Positions 57,701-64,000 of a DNA stretch of 64,000 nucleotides are shown here, piece by piece. The notes beneath the pieces are model-generated. The model saw only the letters and a list, made by a program, of their open reading frames with translations. It had not been told where the DNA came from and did not search any database. The DNA comes from Siphonodentalium dalli. Lineage: Eukaryota > Mollusca > Scaphopoda > Gadilida > Siphonodentaliidae. Every line of letters starts with the position of its first letter. Positions within the stretch are counted from its first letter, which is position 1. Location of the stretch: contig CP136061.1 in the NCBI GenBank assembly GCA_032622095.1, positions 37,823,797-37,887,796 of the forward strand, read 5' to 3'. Made by a program: the position numbers and the translations under genes.

Positions 57701-60700
57701 ACATTTGTGTCACATTGGTCTTACACGCACGAAAAAAGAGACACGCAGTCAAGCTGTGTGCGTTTTAAGACCAAAATGTGACTGTAAAAAACACGGGACC
57801 CCTTTTTCGCACGATATTTCATTAATCGCTGCAGTAATGAAACCACAAAAACGCCCACCGGGCCCGGGTCTCCCGACATGCTGAATTCATTACCTGCAAT
57901 GAAACTGACACATATATATTTTCGAAAGCATGTAGACAATGCCACTTTAAACAAGCCGTTAATTTGTTTTTGTTATGATACGTACTTGATTTGAAAATCA
58001 TGATCGCTCTCCAGATTATCCATAAACCATAATGATTGTCGAGGTTCGCGGAAAACCAAAACGTCTACGAACCCGCCTCTTTGAAATAAAGCATGTTTCG
58101 GCAAAACTTGAAAGCGAAATCAACACGTTGTAACTGATTTTTATCGGGACGAATCGCGCCATCTTTCTAGTTCGAATTTGAGACGCAAAATACCCCTCGG
58201 TTATGTCCCGATTTATAGATGGAGTGCAGATGAACAACATAGTTCAGCTACAAAGCCATTAACGTCAGAGCCCGACGTGTGGAGCAATCGCTACCAAGAC
58301 CATCCAATTAACCTGACCGAAGTACCCTTAGATACAAGATTTTGTCCCGATCTGTCGGGAGACGGTGGAACAACACCAAGTTGAGCTACAATGTTATTAA
58401 CCTCAGAACGAGACGTCCGACGTAATCGCGACTAGGTCCGTGTTACTAACATGGCCATGCTACTTCTAGATACGACGTTTCTCACCGGTCTGTCAAGTTG
58501 ATGCGCAATGTCATTAACGTCAGAAAGGGACATCCGATATTATCGCGACCAGGCCCAAGTTACTAACATGGCCACAGCACTTCTATGTGCCAAGTCTCGC
58601 TCATATCTGCCGAAAAACAGCAGTGACGAGGGACCAAATCAAGTTCAGCTACAACGTCATTAACGTCAGAACGCGACGTCTGAGATAATCGGGACCAGGT
58701 CCAAGTTAATAACATGGTCACAATACGTCTATGTACCAAGTTTCGAACTGATCTACCTATAAACTGCGGAGGAGTGACGAGGGACCATCATCGAGTTGAG
58801 CTACAACGTCATTAACATCATAACGCGACGACTGGTGTAATGGGGACCAGGTCCAAGTTAATAACATGGCCATAGTACTTCTAGATACGAAGTTTCGCCT
58901 CTATCTGCCGAGAAACAGCGGATGAGTGACGATGGATCACAACCCGTTGAGCTACAAAGTCATTGCGCCAGGACGCGACGGCTAACGTAATCTGGACCTG
59001 GTCCACACCAATAACATGGCCACAATACGTATATGTACCAAGTTTCGTCCCGATCGATCGATAAACAGCGGATGAGTGACGATGGACCACCATCTGGTTA
59101 AGCTACAACGTCATTAACGTCAGAACGCGACATCTGACGTAATGGGGACCAGGTCCAAGTTAATAACATGGCCATAGTACTTCTAGGGGAGAAGTTTCGC
59201 TCATATCTGCCGAAAAACGGCACAGCAGTGACGAGGGACCAATATCAAGTTGAGCTACAACGTCATTAATGTCAGAACGCGACATCTGAGGTACTCGGGA
59301 CCAGGTCTACATAAATAACATGGCCACAATACGTCTATGTACCATGTTTCGAACTGATCTGCCGATAAACTGCGAAGGAGTGATGAGGGACCATCATCGA
59401 GTTGAGCTACAACGTCATTAACGTCATAACGCGACGTCTGGTGTAATGGGGTCCAGGTCCAAGTTAATAACATGGCCATAGTACTTCCTGGTACGAAGTT
59501 TAGCTCAGATCTGCCGAGAAACAGCGGATGAGTGACGATGGATCACCATCAGGTTGAGCTACAACATCATTGCCGCCAGGACGCGACGGCTAACGTAATC
59601 GGGACCTGGTCCACATCAATAACATGGCCACAATACGTCTATGTACCACGTTTCGTCCAGATCTGTCGATAAACAGCGGATGAGTGACGATGGACTACCA
59701 TCAGGTTGAGCTACAATGGCATTAACGTCAGAACGCGACATCTGACGTAATGGGAACCAGGTCTAAGTTAATAACATGGCCATAGTACTTCTATGTACGA
59801 AGTTTCGTTCATATCTGCCGAAAAACGGCACAGCAGTGACGAGGGACCAATATCAAGTTGAGCTACAACGTCATTAAGGTCAGAACGCGACGTCTGAGGT
59901 AATCGGGATCAGGTCCACATAAATAACATTGCCTAAATACGTCTATGTATCAAGTTTCGTCCCGATCTGCCGATAAACAGCGGATGAATGACGATGAACC
60001 ACCATCAGATTGAGCTACAATGTCATTAACATCAGGACGCGATGTTTGACGTAATGGGGGGCCAGGTTCAAGTTAATAACATGGCGATAGTACTTCTAGG
60101 TACGAAGTTTGGCTCAGATATGATGAGAAACGACGCAACAGTGACGAGGGACAAACATCAAGTTGAGCTACAACGTCATTAACGTCCACCACACAAACAC
60201 TTACACAAAAAAACATTGCATTTACTATATACGATTGTATTAAGTCCAAACCCGCCTCATGAAACTGACTAAAAATTGTTGCTACAAAACTGGACGAGTA
60301 TTACTACAAAACTCGTTAGCTTATTTTTTACTACAAAACTCGTCGATATTTTACTACAAAACTCGTAACCCAAATTACTACATAACTCGTCGAATTCACT
60401 ACAAAACTCGTGAGCTACCACAAAACTCGTCGATTGTTACTACATAACTCGTGAGCTACCACAAAACTCGTCAGTTACTACATAACTCGGCGTAACACCG
60501 TGCCTTAATAGTATCATTGGTATCTGTATTTGGTTATGTGCAGAACCCTAGCGGAAGGGACTATGATGTGACGTTTAATGTTGTTTTGTCCTCATGTGAA
60601 AGTAGATAGTCATGGAATCCTCTTCTATGTGGTCCCAGTCAAGAATTGTCTGAGGATAGAATGAGTTTTAGTATCCTAGTATAATCGGCCTTGATCAATT

Positions 60701-63700
60701 CGAATGGGTTTGAGTTGATACACCCAAGATTTTGCAGAACAATGTTTGGCCCGAATCGGTCGATGTTTTTAGCCTTCATGTTTCTACCATTCTGATGTAT
60801 TGGTCTCAGGAGTCATTTGGTGTCGATACCTGGGACCAGCCCATCTACTATCTTGCAAATAGTTGTACTCTTTGATCTGTTCGTCGGCAAGCCTTGAAAT
60901 AGGATGTCTGTGATTTGCAGAATGAGGTCCCCAGAGGGTGAATTTAGTGATGCTACCCGCATTGCGGGCTAGCATAACCAAATTCACCCTCTGGGGACCT
61001 CATTCTGCTTACACCTCAGCAGAATGAGGTTCCCAGAGGGTGAATTTGGTGATGCTAGCCCGCTATGCGAGGTAGCATCACTAAATTCACCCTCTGGGGA
61101 CCTCATTCTGCAAATCACAGGCACACTATTTCAAGGCTTGTTCGTCGGTCTTCAAAAGTATGTTGCATGGGGTACATTCGTGTATATGTTACAGCTCCTT
61201 CTCTGGTTGTGTTCGTCCCAAATTTTCAATATATCTATGAAGAGAAAGGTCTGATACGACTGCATTGTACTGTAGTTCGGTGGGCACACGTGTATCATAT
61301 GTGATGTGTGAACTCATTTCTGGAGTACTATTGCTTTGTTTACGATTTTACCGATGTGAGGTGACCACTTAAAGGTACTCAATCCGATTCGATGGTCCCC
61401 ATATCATCATATTCCAACAACAACAACAACAACAACAACAATAACATTTTTTTAAATGCCGCTTCAGTTGTCAGAATCTATTAATTGCCCAAAATAATGC
61501 TAACCACTGTCAACTATAGCATAAAATTGACAAACACCTGTTATTTATCAACTTTTTGTTCTACGAAATTGTGCCGGTTTGTCAAGTATCTGACACAAAA
61601 AAAGCAACTTGATTTTAGAGTTATCCATCTTCATCCGCAATTTGGTATTCTCCGTGACTGTTTACTGGGCCACTTAAAATTAAAATAATAGATTTCAAAC
61701 ATCGATATCTGATCACTCTGAGCTTTGATGGGTGTGTTCATGGACTCGAATATTTTTTACACTCGAAGCCAAGGAAATAGTAATTTGCGAGCGCTAATTC
61801 GGATTGAGTACCTTTAATGTCGTTTGATAATATAACGCCAAGTTAGGAACTTACTGTGACCTGTTGGAGTAGGTGGTTGTCCAATATGTATGCAAATAAA
61901 GATGTTGGTGTGATGGACATAACGTAACATTGTCTGACGTTGAATCACGTGCCCCATCCATAGCTGTACCCAATGTTCATATTTGTGTAGGTCCCGGTGC
62001 ATGGTGATATAGTCGCAGTGGTTGTTGCTATATCTCGGTATGAGAATGCTCGGTATGAGAAGATGACACATGCAGCACAGCCCCCTCGCATTTGGCGCTT
62101 TGTGAGGAAGATTTGTTTCAAGCCAGGCAAGGACATTTCTGTTGATACCGTAACTTCTCATTTTTTTCGAACGCCTTGGTGAAATCGAGAATAACATATC
62201 GGTTTGGGCTCTGTTTTCAAAGTTTTGTGATGAGGAGTTGGATGACTCACGAGTTGCATTTCTCGAGCCCATGGTTTAATGTGGATAGGACGTTGTGGTC
62301 TTCGATGTTGTTCATGCTGTGCCGGCATATAGTTATTGTTCATACAATATGTCACTATAAAAAGTCATGATCAGATTTCCCCGGTGCAAATTTAACAGGT
62401 AATTCCAGATAGGTCGAGTTACTGAACAACATTATTGTCTTTGAACGGATTCAATATCCCACGAATATATCGAAATTCGCGCCATTTCATTCAACCAAGA
62501 AGAAAAAGCTTTATGATAAAATGTATTGAGTAGTCCATGGCCATTGTTTGTTCAATTTCATTGAAATTTGGGCTTCCTGGTCCCGGATTGTAATTTCAGT
62601 TAACGTTGACTACTTCAAGTTATGGAATCTTTTTGCAATGCAATTGGAAACAAACCAACGGGCCTATTGTGACACAGTGGCGGTGCTTTTGTTATTTTAT
62701 CTATATATCTTTTAATATTCATACCATTTAAGGTATTAGTTGCATTTCTCGAGCCCATGGTTTAATGTGGATAGGACGTTGTGGTCTTCGATGTTGTTCA
62801 TGCTGTGCCGGCATATATTTATTGTTCGTACAATATGTCACTATAAAAAGTCATGATAAGATTTCCCCGGTGCAAATTTAACATGTCATTCCAGATAGGT
62901 CGAGTTACTGAACAACGTAAGCCGACATTATTGTCTTTGAACGGATTCAATATCCCACGAATATATCGAAATTCGCGCCATTTTATTCAACCAAGAAGAA
63001 AAAGCTTTATGATAACATGTTTGAGTAGTCCATGGCCATTGTTTATTCACTTTCATTGAAATTTGGGCTTTCCTGGTCCCGGATTGTAATTTCAGTTAAC
63101 GTTGACTACTTCAAGTTATGGACTCTTTTTGCAATGCAATTGGAAACAAACCAACGGGCCTATTGTGACACAGTGGCGGTGCTTTTATTATTTTATCTAT
63201 ATATCTTTCAATATTCATACCATTTAAGGTATTATAATAATTGTACAATTTAATCACAATGACAGCGGCATCACCGGGATAATTGAAGGTAAAAACAACA
63301 ATGAAATCCTATGAGAACTGAATGAATTGTTTGGTTTCAGTGCATTGTTTCCTCACCGGAAATCCGGACTCACCCCATGACACCCGTCTTATAAAAGAAC
63401 AAATGTTGAGCAAGTTAGTATTTATATTCTTCTTATACTGTCTTTACATATGGATTTGGAAAATTATTTACATGGAATCGGATGGAATTGGAAAAAAACG
63501 AGAGATTGAGGATTCAGACCTCACCCACCCACCCGGACCTTGTATGCTGAAATGTTTTCTGCGGGGAGTAGCACTCAATGCATTATTGAATTAGAAGTTT
63601 TCTCATACAAATTTCTCATTTTTACAGCGGCGGACAAGGCATTCTATTGGCACACTTCGGACAGGGGGCTGATCCCATCTGGATGCACGACGTTCAATGC

Positions 63701-63802
63701 ACAGGATCGGAGCCACGTGTCCAGGACTGTCGATTCACGGGATGGGGAAATCACAACTGTGTGCATGACGAGGATGCCAGCGTCATTTGCACTTGCAACT
63801 GA
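23764..63802 (+). CDS. PAN-SRCR secreted protein, copy 2 (three exons)
   Basis: Joined coding sequence 23764-24019, 47619-47757, 63628-63802: 570 nt, 189 residues plus stop, with the same exon boundaries and phases as copy 1. Residues 1 to about 20 ([12 protein letters not shown]...) form a convincing signal peptide. PAN cysteines are C53, C57, C63, C72, with an NGT sequon at 69-71, and the SRCR domain runs from about 88 to the end. Upstream of the ATG the frame is closed by TAG at 23740, which supports this start. It is likely an extracellular binding protein; its partner is unknown. The gene spans 40 kb because intron 1 (23.6 kb) and intron 2 (15.9 kb) are packed with mobile elements. Relative to copy 1, two residues are missing in exon 3. 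Both copies carry 12 cysteines from the WC motif onward. This copy looks the more intact of the two. Confidence 0.87.
24292..24542 (+). mobile_element. TTAA double-hairpin element, copy 5, both ends truncated
   Basis: Contains both hairpins and spacer but starts at AGTTATGCCCTGTGCC and ends at TTCTGTTGGGTA without flanking TTAA. The homologous place in intron 1 of copy 1 (about 7430-7445) lacks it, so it arrived after the gene duplication. Confidence 0.7.
24877..24966 (+). repeat. 22-bp minisatellite, 4 units
   Basis: Units ATACTAACACTCCCGGTTAA with 22-bp period, ending 40 bp before the 1-kb TIR element copy A. Confidence 0.9.
25006..26090 (+). mobile_element. ~1-kb TIR element, copy A
   Basis: Left TAACGAACCAAAGC and right GCTTTGGTTCGTTA are exact inverted partners. 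Homology among copies continues past the right TIR through CGTATGATCATATT, but stops exactly at the left TIR. No coding frame. Copies B and C are at 40450-41330 and 8499-9504. Confidence 0.72.
26247..26523. mobile_element. Foldback element with 66-bp arms
   Basis: AACAATTAATAAATAATAGC at the left pairs with GCTATTATTTATTAATTGTT at the right. The arms continue through CTTTCGGG and CCTTCTTCA to TGGAATCAT. The loop is about 140 bp. Confidence 0.75.
26590..26815 (+). repeat. GAT/GAC-rich low-complexity tract
   Basis: Imperfect (GATGATGAC)n over about 220 bp, with no conserved frame. Confidence 0.8.
26822..31451. mobile_element. 4.6-kb long-inverted-repeat element
   Basis: Ends TTAGTAGAGTCGCTTATGT at 26823 and its exact inverse at 31432-31448. 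The inverted similarity continues inward (GTGGGAA, TTGTTAGAC, GACGTCACAAAGATG, AAGATGGCYGCCAAAATGGC) for at least several hundred bp with growing divergence. The interior has no long open frame. The largest, 155 codons at 27776-28243, matches nothing I recognise. Repeated AAGATGGC motifs lie in both arms. Superfamily unknown. Confidence 0.65.
31452..32820. other. Intronic, no gene seen
   Basis: AT-rich with a direct repeat of CAACSGTTGCTADGCARCTACCC at about 32178 and 32331. No supported coding sequence. Confidence 0.5.
32875..34191 (+). pseudogene. Small open frame split by a hAT-like insertion
   Basis: ATG at 32875 opens a frame ([19 protein letters not shown], then [15 protein letters not shown]) that reaches the target duplication at 33076-33083. 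Beyond the element, the same frame continues at 34132 and ends at TAA 34189-34191, giving about 86 codons without the insert. The N-terminus is hydrophobic and could be a signal peptide. I do not recognise the family and cannot exclude chance. It may be an exon remnant of a host gene in the intron or part of an older repeat. Confidence 0.35.
33084..34131. mobile_element. hAT-like non-autonomous element, 1,048 bp
   Basis: Inverted ends CAGGGATGTGGCTAGAG and CTCTAGCCACATCCCTG, flanked by a perfect 8-bp duplication ATCATGGA (33076-33083 and 34132-34139). CAGGG start plus 8-bp duplication is the hAT signature. Inside are about three ~265-bp repeats with ACCGGGCCGACCATGG and GTTGGAAATTTCMAACCT. 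No transposase. The perfect duplication implies a fairly recent insertion. Confidence 0.88.
34192..35280. other. Intronic, nothing recognised
   Basis: Mixed sequence without supported gene or element ends. Confidence 0.5.
35283..36400 (+). repeat. Degenerate ~55-60-bp GT/TA-rich repeat array
   Basis: About 20 diverged units of the type GAGTGGCTGTATGGTCATG with GGTGTGTATATGTATAC. The minus strand is open for up to 201 codons (35837-36442), reading repeats of H/T/P/I-rich sequence. That is a by-product of low TAA/TAG/TGA content on that strand and is not called as a gene. Confidence 0.8.
36881..37098 (-). mobile_element. Short Helitron-like element, 218 bp
   Basis: On the minus strand it starts A|TCTACTATATATTTTGGG and ends with hairpin GCCCGGACGAAGTCGGG, TCACCCTG and CTAG|T. 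Both termini and the A/T target are visible, making this the cleanest member of the family. Confidence 0.75.
37455..37530 (-). repeat. Inverted fragment of the 4670-4812 minisatellite
   Basis: On the minus strand it reads GGTGTTTTCGGCGATTCTCA, then TTTTTGGTGAGCCCTGACA, matching the copy 1 flank minisatellite and its GAGCCCTG end. Confidence 0.55.
37930..38620 (+). repeat. ~180-bp tandem repeat, 4 units
   Basis: Units share CCCCACTGCGAGGGGTAATA, CCCTGTTTGC, GATGCATCCCTTG and GCTGCTCAGCTCATGGTCC, and are spaced 175-190 bp. Parts are shared with the array at 13185-13665. Confidence 0.8.
38625..39454. other. Intronic, nothing recognised
   Basis: One 125-codon frame (38628-39005) is hydrophobic and cysteine-rich but has no domain I recognise. 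Treated as chance. Confidence 0.45.
39455..39680 (+). pseudogene. Non-LTR retrotransposon ORF1 fragment
   Basis: Reads [20 protein letters not shown], then [20 protein letters not shown]. The C-x-G-x-H-x5-C knuckle followed by CP/L-x-W-x-x-E-x-x-IQ and LSY-x-(E/D)AK is typical of the gag-like ORF1 of Jockey/L1-type elements. The rest of the ORF1 is not recognisable. Confidence 0.5.
39681..40449. other. Intronic, relative of the 4.6-kb element interior
   Basis: 40200-40300 contains AAGATGGCGTCCAATATGGC and GGCCACCGGAAGTGGAAAAG, similar to 27125-27170 inside the 4.6-kb element. No gene. Confidence 0.45.
40450..41330 (+). mobile_element. ~1-kb TIR element, copy B
   Basis: Left TAACGAACAAAAGCCGGACG, right GCTTTGGTTCGTTA, followed by the shared CGTATGATCATATTA tail. 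Interior matches copies A and C, including the AAAGCTTTATTTTCCAACTG segment. Confidence 0.72.
41331..42672. other. Intronic, with GT/TATG-rich tract
   Basis: 42005-42260 is a low-complexity TATG/TGTG-rich stretch that leaves the minus strand open for 202 codons. The rest has no recognised feature. Confidence 0.6.
42673..43694 (+). mobile_element. Diverged TTAA double-hairpin element, expanded
   Basis: Left end TTAACCCTTTCATGACGG and right end ...GCACGAAAAGGTTGA are inverted relatives. First hairpin at about 42720-42790 and second at 43578-43648 (CCAATGCATTCTCTTATATA arms). About 800 bp lies between them, including a separate palindrome (42908-43012). An older subfamily than the other copies. 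Confidence 0.55.
42908..43012. repeat. 105-nt palindrome carrying ACGAGTTTTGTA motifs
   Basis: Arms of about 52 bp: ATCTACAACGAGTCCCCAGT ... pairs with ...GGGACGAGTTGTAGAT. The right arm contains GGACGAGTTTTGTAATTTCC, close to the GACGAGTTTTGTAGTAA unit that forms the ends of the 11.4-kb element. Confidence 0.75.
45007..45815 (-). mobile_element. Helitron-like element, 809 bp, nested in the hAT-like element
   Basis: On the minus strand: start A|TCTATTATATATTTTTGG, end hairpin CCCGGACGAAGTCGGG, then CTAG|T. Includes an (AC)n microsatellite near 45760-45790 and the direct repeat AAATCGGCCCAGCGGATACC. Confidence 0.68.
46249..46367. repeat. 119-nt near-perfect palindrome
   Basis: 57-nt arms from TAGTTAACTGTCATCAGCGA to its complement with only a few mismatches around CGAGTG/CACGAG and a tiny TTTT loop. 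Lies inside the hAT-like element. Confidence 0.9.
47619..47757 (+). CDS. Copy 2 exon 2: first half of SRCR domain
   Basis: 139 nt between acceptor GTTTTACAG and donor AC|GTAAGT, same length and phases as copy 1. It encodes [18 protein letters not shown]..., [11 protein letters not shown] and [13 protein letters not shown] hairpin element is inserted 12 bp after the exon, directly behind the donor site. Confidence 0.93.
47770..48155 (+). mobile_element. TTAA double-hairpin element, copy 7 (full length)
   Basis: TTAACCCTTTACCCAACA to GTTGGGTAAAGGGTTAA, 386 bp. The left arm is almost identical to copy 1 at 12235. The second hairpin has lost part of its loop. Inserted 12 bp downstream of exon 2 of gene copy 2. 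The corresponding position in copy 1 is empty. Confidence 0.85.
48156..49063 (+). repeat. Intronic direct duplication of ~100-130 bp blocks
   Basis: AACAGAAGCACAACTTCTGT and ATGTTTGGCATATGARC occur at 48461-48540 and again at 48876-49000, each followed by ATATATATTTTR and GTTCCTTCTGTTGA. Otherwise no feature. Confidence 0.6.
49064..49285 (+). repeat. Left terminal ACGAGTTTTGTAGTAA array
   Basis: About 10 units spaced 17-30 bp, with variants GAGTTATGTAGTAA and GAGTTTTGTGGTAGCTC. Mirrored by 60270-60498. Regularly repeated short motifs at an element end look like binding sites. Confidence 0.85.
49370..50880 (+). repeat. Left ~150-bp array, about 10 units
   Basis: Units of 134-155 bp with GACGTTAATGACGTTGTAGC, TTTTTCGGCAGATATGAGCG and TATGGCCATGTTATTAACTT. 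Two unit types alternate (TAGAAGTACTATGG and TAGACGTATTGTGG). A frame across a unit reads [11 protein letters not shown], then PSSLL and FSADM, but is not open through the array. Confidence 0.88.
50881..51592 (+). repeat. Internal GACGAGTTTTGTAGTAA array, ~33 units
   Basis: About 710 bp of 17-23-bp units with spacers CAATT, AATC, AT. Same core as the element ends but present only next to the left arm. The minus strand is open for 258 codons as an artefact of the repeat (NSSI/TKLV units). Confidence 0.9.
51593..58318. other. Interior of the 11.4-kb element, no coding capacity seen
   Basis: 51850-52870 holds three or four diverged repeats (CGCGAATGGGCGAT, GTATGGGCG, CACTGTTAAGGCAC blocks). 53620-54225 is a ~60-bp tandem repeat. 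CTAGCAGGGTTACCCGGCGT at 54230 looks like a Helitron 3' end. 55170-56425 contains duplicated TTGTTCAAGTGACTTAAT blocks. No frame exceeds 113 codons and none shows a transposase signature. Confidence 0.55.
53620..54225 (+). repeat. ~60-bp tandem repeat, about 9 units
   Basis: Units contain ATATGAATTACTATAAATCA, GAGRCTACCACCCCTACCC and TTATAATAAGGAATRC. Variable and non-coding. Confidence 0.82.
58319..60190 (-). repeat. Right ~150-bp array, about 12 units, inverted
   Basis: Reverse-complement counterpart of 49370-50880 (TTGAGCTACAACGTCATTAA, ...ACATGGCCATAGTACTTCTA). Same two alternating unit types, but two or three more units than the left arm. Confidence 0.88.
60270..60498 (-). repeat. Right terminal ACGAGTTTTGTAGTAA array
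   Basis: Mirror of 49064-49285, unit for unit, ending CATAACTCGGCGTAACAC. Confidence 0.85.
60888..61140. mobile_element. 253-bp foldback MITE with perfect 8-bp duplication
   Basis: Inverted ends CAAGCCTTGAAATAG / CTATTTCAAGGCTTG, flanked by TTCGTCGG at 60880-60887 and 61141-61148. Inside are two back-to-back hairpins built from four copies of a ~45-bp arm (GCAGAATGAGGTCCCCAGAG ...) in alternating orientation. The 8-bp duplication suggests mobilisation by a hAT-type transposase. Inserted in the reverse transcriptase relic. Confidence 0.88.
61373..61813. mobile_element. TTAA-flanked MITE with AGGTACTC ends
   Basis: Ends AGGTACTCAATCCGA and TCGGATTGAGTACCT, each bordered by TTAA (61369-61372 and 61814-61817). 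Contains an (AAC)n microsatellite at about 61416-61445. It interrupts the reverse transcriptase relic directly after [15 protein letters not shown] duplication cannot be excluded. Confidence 0.75.
62252..63235 (+). repeat. Tandem duplication of ~490 bp
   Basis: 62252-62735 and 62736-63235 are about 95% alike from GTTGCATTTCTCGAGCCCAT to CATACCATTTAAGGTATT. The first copy begins within the polymerase relic, so the duplication captured its upstream edge. Confidence 0.88.
63628..63802 (+). CDS. Copy 2 exon 3: second half of SRCR domain and stop
   Basis: Begins after acceptor ATTTTTACAG. It encodes [30 protein letters not shown] and ends CTCN with TGA at 63800-63802. Within about 30 bp of the stop the sequence passes into a repeat related to the hAT-like element at 33084, so any 3' UTR must be short or include that repeat. 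No AATAAA is seen before the repeat. Confidence 0.92.
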
Positions 63803-63834
63803 AATACTATTGTTATTATAAAAATGAATTTTCT

Positions 63835-64000
63835 CAAAAATTAATTAGTTGGAAATTTCACACCAACAATAGGTTCTTGTAGTTTGATTTTCAAACAATT
63901 TCTTGGGGGGAATGAATTGTTTTTGCACCAATATTTGCATATTTTCGGTAAAATTTTTGGACTGAAATGGTCATCAGTTGGACATTTTTCAACCTCAGGG
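63835..64000 (-). mobile_element. Relative of the 33084 hAT-like element, cut by window edge
   Basis: On the minus strand it reads CCAACTGATGACCATTTCAG, then CCAAAAATTTTACC and GCAAATATTGGTGCAAAAAC, matching 33930-34020. Begins 33 bp after the stop codon of gene copy 2. Confidence 0.65.

Larger units (their letters stand above)
49064..60498. mobile_element. 11.4-kb giant inverted-array element
   Basis: The left end GTGTTACGCCGAGTTATG (49064) and right end CATAACTCGGCGTAACAC (ending 60498) are exact inverses. The arms stay collinear and inverted for at least 0.5 kb with very few differences, and the same arrays continue for 1.8 kb (left) and 2.2 kb (right). Order from each end: about 200 bp of ACGAGTTTTGTAGTAA-type units, a single-copy linker (GGCGGGTTTGGACTTAATA ... 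TGTGTGGTGGACGTTAATG), then a ~150-bp repeat array. The interior (51.6-58.3 kb) lacks any long frame. Flanking CGT on both sides may be a 3-bp duplication. Superfamily unknown. In intron 2 of gene copy 2. Confidence 0.75.
60560..62350 (-). pseudogene. Non-LTR retrotransposon reverse transcriptase relic
   Basis: Read on the minus strand from 62350 down, fragments occur in the right order for a CR1/Jockey-type polymerase: [14 protein letters not shown], then [11 protein letters not shown] (motif A, at about 62164-62197), [28 protein letters not shown] (about 61332-61367), [10 protein letters not shown] (about 60830-60868) and [16 protein letters not shown] (about 60613-60665). Several stops and frameshifts and two nested insertions break it, and the Y-x-DD active-site segment is not recognisable. 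It is dead and serves as a landing site for other elements in intron 2 of gene copy 2. Confidence 0.75.

Noticed and set aside
61814-62272. 152-codon minus-strand frame as a gene
   Set aside because: It overlaps the reverse transcriptase relic in shifted frames; the polymerase motifs explain it.

Overview
The window is nuclear DNA from an animal. It is AT-rich and full of repeats, with short exons, GT-AG introns, tRNA-derived SINEs, Helitron-like and hAT-like elements and non-LTR retrotransposon relics. SINE tails ending in ...GCGACATTAAACCCCAATCAATC-type sequence, together with secreted PAN and SRCR domains, suggest a marine invertebrate, most likely a mollusc. That taxonomic call is inference. 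Nothing bacterial is present (no operons, CRISPR arrays or rRNA).

Only two genes can be supported with confidence, and they are tandem paralogues on the plus strand. Each has three exons with identical intron phases (1, then 2): exon 1 encodes a signal or N-terminus plus a PAN/apple-like domain, and exons 2 and 3 together encode one six-cysteine (group A type) SRCR domain. Copy 1 is 6895-7114, 12618-12756 and 14659-14839 (179 aa). Copy 2 is 23764-24019, 47619-47757 and 63628-63802 (189 aa). Their 5' flanks and the start of intron 1 are also homologous, so the duplication was segmental. The two copies then diverged mainly through repeats. Copy 1 gained about 30 copies of a 57-bp unit directly upstream of its PAN exon, where copy 2 keeps a single degenerate unit. 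Copy 2 grew from about 8 kb to about 40 kb by insertions into both introns.

Layout: 1-2500 holds a SINE, a foldback element, a 21-bp minisatellite, a third copy of the gene 5' flank and a retrotransposon fragment. 4670-6870 is the copy 1 5' flank and 57-bp array. 6895-14839 is gene copy 1, with TTAA-flanked hairpin elements and a 1-kb TIR element in its introns. 15.9-23.7 kb is intergenic, with a Helitron, a SINE, a 51-bp array, two TTAA elements and a tandem SINE array. 23764-63802 is gene copy 2. Its intron 1 carries a 4.6-kb long-inverted-repeat element, a 1,048-bp hAT-like element with a perfect 8-bp target duplication that splits a small open frame, Helitrons, a decayed 3.4-kb hAT-like element and minisatellites. 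Its intron 2 carries an 11.4-kb element (49064-60498) whose ends are long inverted arrays, followed by a non-LTR reverse transcriptase relic with two further elements nested inside it.

Most long open frames here are translations of tandem repeats and are not called as genes. The observations I rate highest are the 11.4-kb inverted-array element, the coding-phase array fused in frame (through one stop codon) to the PAN exon of copy 1, and the TTAA family that carries two mutually inverted hairpins.
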